DNA of 64,000 nucleotides, taken from the NCBI GenBank assembly GCA_039621445.1, contig CP154954.1, positions 22,332,954-22,396,953 on the forward strand, in the 5' to 3' direction. The position numbers and the translations under genes are program-made. The notes beneath the pieces are model-generated. The model saw only the letters and a program-made list of their open reading frames with translations, was not told where the DNA came from and did not search any database. Origin of the DNA: Euglena gracilis. Its lineage: Eukaryota > Euglenida > Euglenophyceae > Euglenales. Positions 32,452-43,624 of this stretch are shown piece by piece (positions within the stretch are counted from its first letter, which is position 1; each line of letters begins with the position of its first letter).

Positions 32452-35400
32452 ATGTCCAGAGCCCTGGAAGGAACCTACTCGCTGGTGCAGCCGCTAGAGG
32501 TGATCAAGACCCGGATGCAGTCATCCAAACGAAACCTGATTGAGATCAGGCTCTCCTTTTTTCGGATGTTCGCATCACCAGATTTTTTCCCATATGCTCA
32601 GTTTTTATTGCAGACCTTTTTTTTTGAATCCAACCAAATGGCTAAAAAGGAAACACGTTTTTTGTACACCAAATCTTATTCGGTTATGTAACCGAGTGTC
32701 CACACCCTGTCTGTTTTGGTGATCATTTCTGGAAACAAACTGGTTGTAAAATTTTCTGTGCGAGAACCAGAAACTGAGGACAGGGGCTTCGACCAGATTA
32801 ATGATTGTGACATATTTAATTATTGTCATTACTAAGGTGAGTTGTGCTTCAAAAATAAATAACTTCTTAAACTCAACTTTGTATGGCATTCCAATGCTCT
32901 CTTGTACAAAAAGCCTTGCTGAGACCGTCCAGGACATTGTGGATGGCGGGGATTGACGTTGGGCACAGGGGCCACAAGTGTAGGGATGTTCATGTACGGG
33001 TGTGCGACCTTCCTGTGTGCTGCCGAACACTGCTGTCCTGGAGGGGTTTGACTTTTTTTTTTATTCGTGAAGTCTCTCGGGAAACTATTCCTGATGAAAC
33101 TTAATCGTATTTGTCAATTTTGGCTTTTTTTCAATGCACTTTTCACTCTTCTGACGTTGCAAAGGTTGACGTCCTCAAATTCTTTGCATTATTCACCCCA
33201 CCAGAAAAAATGCTGGGATCCCACCCCACAAATTTGAAACGGCCAGGAAGCATGTCATTCCCCGGGTGCACATGTTTGCTAGGTCTCAAGGTGGCCTGAG
33301 CATCATGGCCTGCCTCACTTCTGTTTTGCCTTTTGTCTCAGGTTTGTGATTTTCCCCATGTTTGAGCTGGGGAAGCTATACCTCTCCGGCACCCTTGGAG
33401 AAGATGTTATTGCGAGCTATCGCCTCCCTTCTGTGCTGCTCAGCGTTGCCTGCTGTTTTTTTTTCTGAGTCAGGGCCGATCAGCTGGAGAAGGGTTTGTC
33501 AGGAGATTGGAGGAATGTGGGAAACCTTATTTGTGCACAATGTGGAGGAAAACCAGATAACACTCTTGAAAATCTCCGGAGGTGACCTTGGTCTCATAAA
33601 ATACAATCTTAATCCAATTGAAAGCGACAAGTCCCCATTCTGGGACCATCCGAATGCACATTTTGCAGTCTCGGAACAAAAAGAAACAATAAAATTGCTG
33701 TGCAGCTGTGGTTTCTGGAATTCCATTATTTGCAAAAGAAGCAAACAAGGCTTGCATCCACCCAACTTTAGAGGGGAATAGAATTGCCCTCGGCAGGCAT
33801 AGCTGCTCACGTTCATCAGCATCATCTGCACTCTGGTTGGCTCCTTCTTCTTGGTTCCGTTTGAGACAGCAAAAATACGGATGATATCGGACCCTGAGAA
33901 GTATGTGCAGCGACCTTCACAGCAGGACCCCTCCCTCCGGAAGCTGCCCTGAGCAGTGGCTGGCAATGTTCTGACTACATGTGTTTGCTCTCTGAAGTGG
34001 CAACAGTACATCTTGAACCTTTTTTTTTTTATGCTGAGCCCCTTTCCAAAGAGCATAGGGCAAGGTTTAATACACAATTTTTTCTGCCCAAATTTCCCCC
34101 TTTGCAAACAAAGGTCTTACCTAGCCCACAACATCAAGGGTGTCGATCATACCAATGCTTAACACCTTTCCCACCCCACCCCCCGGGGGGGTGTGACTGG
34201 TTTTTTTCAGAGTGACTGACTGGTTTTCTGGCCAAGAGCCCCCCCCCCCCATGGGGGTGGGGTAGGCCCGAAAATGAAGAGGTGGCTGGCCTGGCGCCGA
34301 AGGCGCCGGAATTTTTTTGAATTTTTTGAGACTTTTTGGCAATATTGCCTTGCCAGCATGAGCGCATTAAAGAGTGGCCGATGCCCCCCAGGGGGTAAAG
34401 TGACTGACTGGTTTTTTTTGGGAAAAAAGTTATTGACTGATTTTTTTCAGAGTGGAAAGTGACCCCCCCCCCCCCCAGGGGTCGCTAAGCAATGGCATGG
34501 TGTCGATGGGTGTGGCCCCTTTTCCTCCAGCATCAAACCAAAAAGCCATCAAATGAGCCCAAATGAGCCCACAAAGTATCTCTGTTCTCAACGCCACACC
34601 AAAGTGTGCTAGTTATGGAAGGCTAGCCCTGTGGTCGTTGTGCGAAGTGCGTGCTTTCCTGCATTGCGACCACACTTGTCAGCTTCCGACCCCGTTCTGC
34701 TGCAGGACATCGGCTCCCGCACATGTCCTGCTTTGTGTGCATGTATTTCTCAGCGTGCAGACACACATTGGGCCTGAGCTGAAAGTGCCTGTCTCCAGAG
34801 ACGCCTTCCTGGCGCTGGCAGAGGGTTTTGTCCCAGGACATCTTTAGGCTGCTTTGACGATTTTTGCAACCCTGGCTGCTTTTCCAGCCCCAAGTCTCTT
34901 GGCACGACTCTGCACGACGCGACAGGCTGCACGAGGGGTGGGACATGCCTCCAGGACGGCGCAGCAAGTCTCAGTGCTCCGTTCCCCACAAAGCCTGAGA
35001 TGCTGAGCCTGTTTGGGGTGTTCCACCGGATCCGACAGACAGAGGCTGAAGGCTGCTCGTATTGCAAGTCTCTACTGCCTGATTTCCAGGAGGGCATATT
35101 TTTGGACCTATGGGGCATTTGTGTCTGGACAAAGTTGGATGGAGGGCAGGGCATTCCTGCAAAATTTTCCCATCACATTTGGCCGCCAATTTTATTTGGT
35201 GTTTCCTTCCCAAAAATTTTTCTCCATCATCTTTTTCCACAATATGTCACTTAAGCCTTTCTGTGTTGGTGTGCACAAATGCGCACATGTTCAAAATTTT
35301 GATTTCTTGGCCAGCATTTCCAGAACATTGAGCAAGTGGGATCACAACTGCAATTGTCTTTCCTGTTGTTTTTTCCCCCCGGCATTGAACTAATTCATTG

Positions 35401-38400
35401 CTGCCATTGTTTGAACAAAGAAAGAATGTACCCCCATGAAAAAAAGCTCTCCAGAACTCTGCCGCTTCAACAGACCAAAACATGTGCATGCCGAATGGAA
35501 CCCTCGTGTGATACAAATTTATGAAGTGAGGGTCGTCTTTTTGGATCTAGCAAGTAACGTTTGGAGTAAGGTTTATGAATGGGAACAATGTGTGATGAGG
35601 AACAGTGGCTGTACCTTTGTTTATACCTCTGTTTATGGAGTCTCATTTTCCTAAACAGTTCACGTGGGCACTTGGGCACACTGACCATTGTGGATGTTCA
35701 ACAGAATACGTCGAATGACAGGAGAAAATCTCCGCTCATGTGCAAGTTTGTATGCCTTTATCCACCGATCTTTTTTGCGTCATAGGTTTTGAAGTTGCAC
35801 GGGAGGAATTGATGACGATGACGTTTAAACCCTGCAAACCTTTGACATTTTCTTTCAGAATAATGTGCTATCTTGTCTCTGGTCTGTGTCAAAGACCAGT
35901 GTGTCGAGGATGTAAAAAGTGGTTGGTTTGCACAAATGCGCACGTCGTTGGTGTGTGCATTTGGCGCAAAACCATTCACTTGTGCACAGGCGCACATCGT
36001 CGGATTTGTGCAAACCAACCACGAAAGCAACGTTTAAGACATTACACATCGTATACCGCCCCAACGACCACCTGCGATTGCTACTTTGGGTGTGCAACTC
36101 CAGTTTTCTGGGGACAAAAATGAAACAACCCGGTGGAAAAAATGGAAAAAGGATCCCAGACTGTTGATTGATTATCTCGGCGTTCCTCACCACCAGAAGT
36201 TCATTCTTTCCCTACGTGTGGCCCTCCGGGTGGCTGGGCCTCCTTGTGGAGCGGCTACCCCGTCCTGTGCCTCCGCAACATCATGGCCGGGGGCGTGCTG
36301 CCGCGAGGCGGAGCACGCCCCCGCAGTCGTGCAACGTCGGCCGGTTCATGGTGTTCGACTGCTTCGACGACGCCCTCCTCTTCATAAATCCGGCGGCGCA
36401 GCAGCTGTTGGCAGAGCAAAGTCAGTACTCTGTGGCCAGCGCGCGATGTGCATGCTCAAATTTCTATGCGATCTGGTGTCTGCGATCTGGTGGATGCGGT
36501 CTGGTGGATGTGCTTAGAAACTTACCACACTGCATTGATGTGTCAAATAATACTTTGAGCATACTTTCACTCTGTTATGCCTAAAATGCAAAATTCATTA
36601 TGCCATGTTTTTATATTTTCATGCATTTGGAGTTACCTGTGTATTGAAATAAAGGCGGTGAGAATAATGTGCACAGGATATTTCTGCTCCAAAATATCAG
36701 AACTTCTTTTGCTGTTTTCAATGACAGCTTCGATTGTGTGTTCTGCTGCCTGGTAAGTTTTGTGCCACGTTGGGGGTGCCCCACTGGGGTTGTTCGGAAC
36801 GATTGGCCCCCTCCGGTTTGGGTCGTCAGGAACGACTCAACCAAAGGTTCACTTAGCACCTGTGAGACCCCCCCCCCCCGTTTCCCGGCCCGGCCTTCCT
36901 TTTGGCTGGGGTTTGGGTGGTTGGGTGGGTGGGTGGTTGACCTCCCACCTGGGGGGGGGCGCGTGGGTGGGTGGGTTTTCAAAAAAGAGGTGGGTTGCCC
37001 AGGAAAAGTGCCCACGGGGGTGACTAAGTGAATCAACGTGGGGAAGTGAGGGAATGACCAGGACTGGTTGACCCCCAAAAAATGATTTTTTTTTCTCCGA
37101 CGCCCTCCCAGGGGACACTGTAGGCAACAGAAATGGTTGCAACCTGCAGTGGATGAATTTGGTGTGCCGGCATTACATATGTGCTTTTTCTGGGCATTTC
37201 GTGCTGCCTTCGGCTGTTCTGTTAGGTAAAGGAGCTGCCAACGGCATGGTGTCAATCGAAGCAGTTTTGAATAGTTAGTGTGATGCGGCGCAGCATGCCT
37301 GAGATACAGTGTGATTTCCCCCTCAAACTCCCAATTGTTTTGACCAATGCAAGCTGCTGGCACATTGACAGAACTCACACCAAAGAGTTGATTAACCTTT
37401 CTGTGTGTGCTTTTTCAACTTTGCATATTTTTCTAAAACTACATTCTTGCTATGATGTACTTGCATCACAAGGTGTTGGACACATGCCCACTTGCATGGT
37501 GCACTGTGTGCATGCCTATCCCCGCGTTAAACAATCCCCAGGTTGTTCACCACCCTCGCAGGGGACTGGACGAGCGCCACCGATCATTTGTTTGAATCTC
37601 TCTTTCTTCGTTTCCTGACCACCGGAGACCGCTTCTCCTCGTCGTTGGCCGACGCGTTGCGTTGTATTCGGTGTGTTGGTGACCGTCGTTGACTCCCATT
37701 GATGTGAACCTGCAACGGATTTTCTACATTTTAACATTTCCCGTAACCTGCTTTTGTCACAGCCACGGTGGCCGGTGGTTGCTTTGTGTGGCGGGCATAG
37801 ATTCATTAACACCTGTGCTGGACCTCCCCCCCTCCCCCCTGTGTGCACTGTGGCTGTTTTTTTGGTGCCTTTTATCCCTTCTTCTGGCCTGGCGCTGTTG
37901 TCCGCCTCTGGCTTTTTTGTCTGTGTGCGTGGAGGTGGCCGGAGCCTGGCGGGACTTACCTTGTTTACGACGCTGGCCACCAAGCGCCAGCCAGGCACAT
38001 ACTCCACTTTAGTTAGGGGGGGTCTCCTTCACCGTGGCGACGCACCGGTTACTCTAGCCCATGACCCCAGCAGGTGTGGTTCCCAACTCAGTGGACGGGT
38101 CCACTCAATTGGGAACAAACTCGTGGGTGGGTCTGTTGCAGGCCCAGAGGCACCTCCAGGGCAGCCCTGTCCCACAAGCACACCCACTTGGAACCCGGTC
38201 AGGCACCCCCCCCCCCTCCTGGGGGCACCCCCGCTGGGGGTGGGGTGAGCCGTGGGTCTGTCCGGCCCGGCCTGTTTGTTTCTTCAAGGTGGGTTTCGGA
38301 TGGGTGGGTGGGTTGACCCGGGGGGGGGGGTTCGAGAAGAGTCTGTGGGTGGGTTTGGGCCCAGCTGGGCGGCTGGGGTTGGTACCAGGCCGTTACCCCA

Positions 38401-39779
38401 TCGCTGGCATGGCGGCAGCCGTCTTCTCCACCCCGGCGGACGGCGTGCTCACGAAGGTGACCCGGGTAGGGAATTTCTTATCCAGATCCACCCTACACCC
38501 TTACCCCCCCCCCCCTGGGGGGTCGGGTCCAATCAGCCAGCACTTTCCCCCCCAGCCAGCAGCTCCCAGCCAGGCTGCCCCCCCCCCCCCCGCCCGTGTC
38601 GAGTGGAAATAAAGTTTTCGCAGCCCGGCGAGAACTTTATGAAAATAGGTTTTTACGTCAAAAATCTGGCTGAAAAAAATCCACCCCAACTGCCGGGCTG
38701 CAGCCGGTGGGACCCCCCCCCCCCTTGGGCCGGGTCCAGCCAGCGCATACTTTCCAGCCAGCCGGCTAGAACCCCCCGGGGTCCTTAAGAAATTCCCTGG
38801 ACCCGGGGGCCCCGGCGCGGCCTCTCCATCCCGGAGGCGGCCCGGGAGGTGTATGGCGAGCAGGGCCTCCCGGGATTCTTCCGGGGCGTCGTCCCCCGCG
38901 TGGCGGCCAGGGGCCTGTCCCATCTGCCAGGCAGGGCCACTTTGGTGTAGGTCGGGGGTTTGCTTCCCCCTCCATCAGGGGGAATTTGAAGGCGATGCCG
39001 ACCCCACCCTGGGGTGCCTTGGTGTGCCTGCCTGCCCGGGCAGGCACACCAAGGAACACAGATCCGTCCCCCCAGAGGGGGGGCAGGCCGCATGGCCAAA
39101 AGTGCCTGGGCACTCGGTCAAGGCACTTCTGGCGCCGAAGGCGCCGGAAGCGCGAAGGGAGGCCATTTTTGGGTGCTTTTTTTGCGACCCGGGGGGGGGT
39201 AGTGCAGACAAGAAGCCTCAGTGCAACTAAGGGGGGCGTAGTGCCTGCCTGCCCAGGCACTCCAAGACCCCCCCCCCCCAGGTTGGTCAACTTCAGCCCG
39301 CCCTCCATGCAAGTACTCAGTGCCCAAGTTGGTGCTACACCCCTGAGCCTCTGACAGTAAAGTCTAAAACAGTGTGTCCCTCAAAAAGCCGTTTTACGCT
39401 GAACCAATCCCAGGCAGTGCCCAAATAAGTGTGCCCCCTGCCGTGGCGGTCCGAAACCACTGTCCGGAAATGTGCACATCCCGGGCACTTGAATGGGAGG
39501 GAGGTTTGCCTTTGTCACTGATGTGCATGGTAACCCTCTCCCTCTGTGTTGTCTCTGCACAGTTTCACGATTGTCGATGCTGATTCCGATGCAATCTCCA
39601 TCCAACGTATGACATACATTCACAGGTGTGGCCGCAAGTGCCTTCCATTCCGCTCCTCCTTCCCCAGCAGGCAGAGGTCCCTTGTCCCATGGGCCATGCT
39701 GCTGAACGCGCCGCAGTTCTTCATCTACCAGGGCCTGAAAGACCTCTTCTTCGACAGCCTAATTTCTGGTCGCGTCTGA
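32452..39779 (+). CDS. Mitochondrial phosphate-carrier-like protein (SLC25 family)
   Basis: SLC25 carriers are inner-mitochondrial-membrane proteins of three repeats, each with a PxDxxK-type signature. Exons read in order: 32452-32519 (VQPLEVIKTRMQ, signature 1), 32933-33014 (GWRGLTLGTGATSVGMF), 33342-33443 (FVIFPMFELGKLYLSGTLGE), 33803-33905 (FFLVPFETAKIRMISDPEKY, signature 2), 34754-34829 (THIGPELKVPVSRDAFLALA), 36226-36294 (SLWSGYPVLCLRNIMAGG), 36327-36420 (GRFMVFDCFDDALLF), 38389-38456 (AGMAAAVFSTPADGVLTK, signature 3), about 38810-38910 (GLPGFFRGVVPRVAAR) and 39675-39779 (AMLLNAPQFFIYQGLKDLFF, stop). PAD in signature 3 and the LGE/FVIF pattern point to the phosphate carrier (SLC25A3). 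About 290 residues are covered, near family length. The true first exon lies upstream. Introns hold repeats. Confidence 0.65.
36004..36022. repeat. Right arm of a 19-bp perfect inverted repeat
   Basis: Exact complement of 35919-35937 (GTGGTTGGTTTGCACAAAT) with 66 bases between them, inside an intron of the carrier gene. Confidence 0.8.
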
Positions 39780-40265
39780 CCCCATCTGCCAGGGTTCCCA
39801 CATAGGCCTGCCTGTGCCACTCTTTTGCGGCCAGTTTTGTTTTTACAAAGGAACATCTTTGCTGGAAAGTCATCTTTTTCAGTAAATCTCTCCTTCCATT
39901 TTTAAACCCCTGGGGTTCACAGGTTCTGCTTTTATAGGTCAACCGAAGGGGAGGGGGGTTATAAATGGGGGTTGCTGAGCTCTTATCCTTTATGGGTAAG
40001 AGCGAAGCTTACCCCTGGGGAAAAAAGTGGGGGGGTCGGACCCCCCCCCCCGGGTCGGGCCACCAGGAGAACCGGCGGATTATCACCATGATCCTGGCTC
40101 CGTTCCTGGAATTTTTTTTTCAGTCGCGAGCGACTGGATTTCTAGTTTCCGAATCACCTCCGTTTGACCCCCAACTCCCCGCCAGGCCCGAGTTATTCAG
40201 CCGCGAAGGGGCCCAAACTGGTTAGGATTGGCCCACCCCCCCCCCTTTCCGACCCTGCCATTTTA
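39780..40265. other. 3' flank of the carrier gene, no further gene seen
   Basis: Unstructured sequence, then inverted C/G runs at 40010-40055 and the words CCCCAACTCCCCGCCAGGCC and CGAGTTATTCAGCCGCGAAGG (also near 20955 and 42690). Confidence 0.35.
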
Positions 40266-41250
40266 CCAGGGTCCAAAAATCGGTCAAAAAATCGATTTTT
40301 CGAAAATATCTCGAAGCAAACGTACATTATTTCTGGAAATGTCGGCCTGACAAAATGTCCCCCTGGAGGCCCTCTATCACCCCCTGTTCGCCGTTTTGAC
40401 TGCCGACACGCCTGGCCCGTGTTCCGACGCGTTTTTGCGGCCCAAAATGGCCATTTTGGGGTGTTTTTTTTGAGCCGTTTTTTTTTCGGTCAAAAAATCG
40501 ATTTTTCCAAAATATCTCGACAATGAAGCAAAAAACACAGGAAGGAAGGAGAGCAAAAATGAAGCTCTTGGAATTCCCTATCCAACCATGGTTTACCCCC
40601 CAACTCTTTGTGTAGCCCGAGTTAAGGCGATTTTTCGGCCGTTTTTGGCCCATTTCAGGGACCATTTTGGGCTGTTTTCAGGGTCAAAAAGTCAATTTTT
40701 CCAAAATATCTCGGAAATGAAGGAAAACCAAAGGAAATGTCCCGAGACCTAAATTGAAGCCCTTACAACGCCCTACCTAACCGTATTTTGATTTCCCCGC
40801 AACTCCCCGCCTAGCCCGAAATATGGCCGATTTACGGCCCAAAACAGCGCGGCAGGCTTGCGGCACAGCCGTTTTCGGCCGTTTTTTGGGGGGGGTCAAC
40901 AAATCAATTTTTCTAAAACTGCTCAAAAATAGTGGGGAATCAAAGGAAATGCCCGAACACCCAAATTGAAGCCCTTAAAATGGCCTATCTAACTGTATTT
41001 TTGTATTTTGATTTCCCCGCAACTCCCGCCCAAAACAGCGCGACAGAGCCGTTTTCGGCCGTTATTTTGGGTCAAAAAATCAATTTTTCTAAAATTGCTC
41101 AAAAATGGTGGGGAATCAAAGGAAATGCCCTAACACCCAAATTGAATTGAGTTACGGCCATTTTTCGGCCAATTTTGGCCATTTTGTACAGTTTTGGCCT
41201 GTTTTGACTTTTTTTTTGACTTTGACAAACTGGCTGTTTTCAGCCATTTT
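40265..41250. repeat. Satellite-like array, about 170-205 bp period
   Basis: The block GGTCAAAAAATCGATTTTTC followed by CAAAATATCTCGAAATGAAGG recurs near 40270, 40486, 40681, 40880 and 41066. Each is followed by AAAGGAAATGTCC, AAATTGAAGCCCTT and CAACTCCCCGCC words. Divergence between units is high. Confidence 0.65.
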
Positions 41251-41259
41251 GGGTCAAAA

Positions 41260-42950
41260 ATGTCGGAAAAATTGAAAATTCTTTTTTTGCCCGGAACCAT
41301 GTTTTTTTGGCCTCCCGGACCCGGAAAAACTTTTTGAGCCGAAAATGAGCGTTTTTTGGCCTGCCGCACCCCGTTTTTGGCCGCAGACCCATGGACTTCA
41401 GGTCAAAAATGGGTCAAAAAGTCGAAAAAATTTGAGATTTTTTTTGCCCTTCCGGACCCGGAAAAACTGTTTTGAGCCAAAAATGAGCGTTTTTTGACCC
41501 CCCGTTTTTGGTTCGGGTCAAAAAAAAAAAAAACGGGTCAAAAAGTCGGGAAAAAACCAATAAAACCGGTGTGGGGTGTATGTAAAATTTCATAAACATT
41601 TCAGAAATTACCGTAAAATCACTGAAAGTCACTGTGAATTGCAAGACTGTTATTTTGCGTAATTTATAATTTACAAATTACACGAAATTTGCAATGCTAG
41701 TCTTTTCGGCCTTCCATTACATGCATGTCCCATTAAGAGCTCAGCACTATTTAAAACCTGGTTTACAACTCAAGGAATTTTTGGTGAAAATCCGACCCTC
41801 CAAAATGACCTCAGGACCCCTCAATTTGGCAATTTTCGGCAAAATTTGTCAAAAATGGCATTCTCAATGATGGTCAGCCACAATGAAATTGCCACAAATC
41901 AGTTTTGGGAGGTTGTCCCAGCGGCTTTCCTTTTTCATCCCTGGGGAGGTATCAGTCAAGGTTTGGTTTGTTGGCCCGAGGGGGGTTTGTGAGTGGGGGG
42001 GGGGTCGCTGAGCTCTTATCTCTTCAACCCCCCCCCCCAACAGAAGCACGGGTCCGCTGCAAGCGCAGGGTCCAAATAAAAGCGCACCCACCGCCGACGA
42101 AGGCAGAGTTCCACTACAAGTTCATACTCCCATTTTGATGGTATTCCTGAAGGAAATTAACAAAAAATCACGCAGATAGGGTCCAAATAGAAGCGGGCAA
42201 ATGTGCATTTTTTACATTTTTTTGTGTATTTCGATTTTGGCAAAATTTGCATTTTTTGCGATTTTTTTGCGTTTTTTTTGCGATTTTTTTGCATTTTTTT
42301 GTGTTTTTTTGCGTCCCGTTTTTTTGAGGTCCATGTTGTGTCCCCCCCCCCTGAAGAAGAAGCACACCCCTCGCTAGCAGCAGGCAGCAGCGACAAAAAA
42401 GGCCATGTTTTGGCAAAAATGGGTCGACCTCGGGGAAAAAAGTGATTTCCGGCACCCTTGGACCATCGCCCATCCACCCAAACCGTCAAAAAATGCATTT
42501 TTCGACTTTTTTGGTTTTTTACCCTGTTCGATGCCCAGATCGGCCGTTGGCCGTCCCGTAGGCCCAAGGGCGTCCTTAAGCGGCGGTCCTTAAGGGGAAA
42601 AAAACTTCGCTTCCCTTGTGGGCCGACCTGGGGGGGGGGTTGGCTAAATCCTACCCAGTTTTTTGGACCCTTGTCTGCTGAATAACTCGGGCCTGGCGGG
42701 GAGTTGGAGGTCAAAAGGACTCAGGTCAGAAGGAAGTGATTCAAAAAGCTGGGATACAGTCGCTAATGATTTAAAAAAAAAATTCGGGAACGGGTCCGGG
42801 GTCATGGTGATAAGCCACGGTCTGCTTATAACGGAATTTTTCCTATGAATTTTTCATTGAATGTGCTGGAACGGGAAGTTTTTTTTTTTCGTTGAGGACC
42901 GCCCTGCCCCCCCCCCCCCCCCAGTTTCGACTTTGCCTTTTCCCCATGGT
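41260..42950. repeat. No gene seen; dispersed repeat and AAATAAAAGC words
   Basis: Tandem GGCCTCCCGGACCCGGAAAA blocks at 41290-41480, copy 2 of the 65-bp dispersed repeat at 41701-41770, then GGTCCAAATAAAAGCG words at 42070 and 42180 that recur at 50255 and 50350. Bases 42230-42320 are TTTTTTGCG low complexity. Confidence 0.45.
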
Positions 42951-42954
42951 GAGA

Positions 42955-43620
42955 TTTTTGGTCAAGAAATCGATCTTTCAAAAATACCTCGAGAAAACCT
43001 ACATTTATTTTTGAAAGTGTCCGGACGGCTAAATGTACCCCTGGAGGCCCTCTATCGCCCCTTGTTTGCCATTTTGGCCAGTTTCCACCGCCATGCCTGC
43101 CCGTGCTCTGGCTCGTTTTTTTCGGGGTGTTTTAGTCAGCTTTTCTTTTGGCAAAAAAAATCGATTTTTTCCCTTCAAAATATCTCAAAACGAAGCAAAA
43201 TGAAAGGAAATGTCCAGAGGCCAAGAATGGAGCCTTTGTAATGCCTATCCAGCCATGCTTTGTTTTTTTTTTAACTCTTCATGTGGCAAATCTCCTTTTT
43301 AGGGGTCATTTTGGGGTAAAAAAAATCGATGTGTTTCCAAAGCACCCCAAAAACGAAGGAAAATCAAAAGGAAAATGTCTGGCGACGTAAAACAAAGCCC
43401 TTCGAACGCCCTGTCTAACGTTATTTTGATTTCTTTGCAACTCCACGACTGGCCAGAGTTATGGCCATATTGAAGCCGTTTCCCTACAATTACTCTGCTG
43501 TTTTGCCCCATTTTGATTTCGCCATTTTTGGGCCATTTCGGGGTCAAAAAATCAAAATTCAAAATTTCTTCAAAAATGGTGGCCAATCAAAGGAAATCAC
43601 TGGGGACATAAAATATAGTC
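42955..43620. repeat. Copy of the satellite family
   Basis: Four degenerate units with AAATCGATTTTT, CTCAAAACGAAGCAAAATG, AAAGGAAATGTCC and GCAACTCC words in the same order as 40265-41250. Confidence 0.55.
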
Positions 43621-43624
43621 CCTG

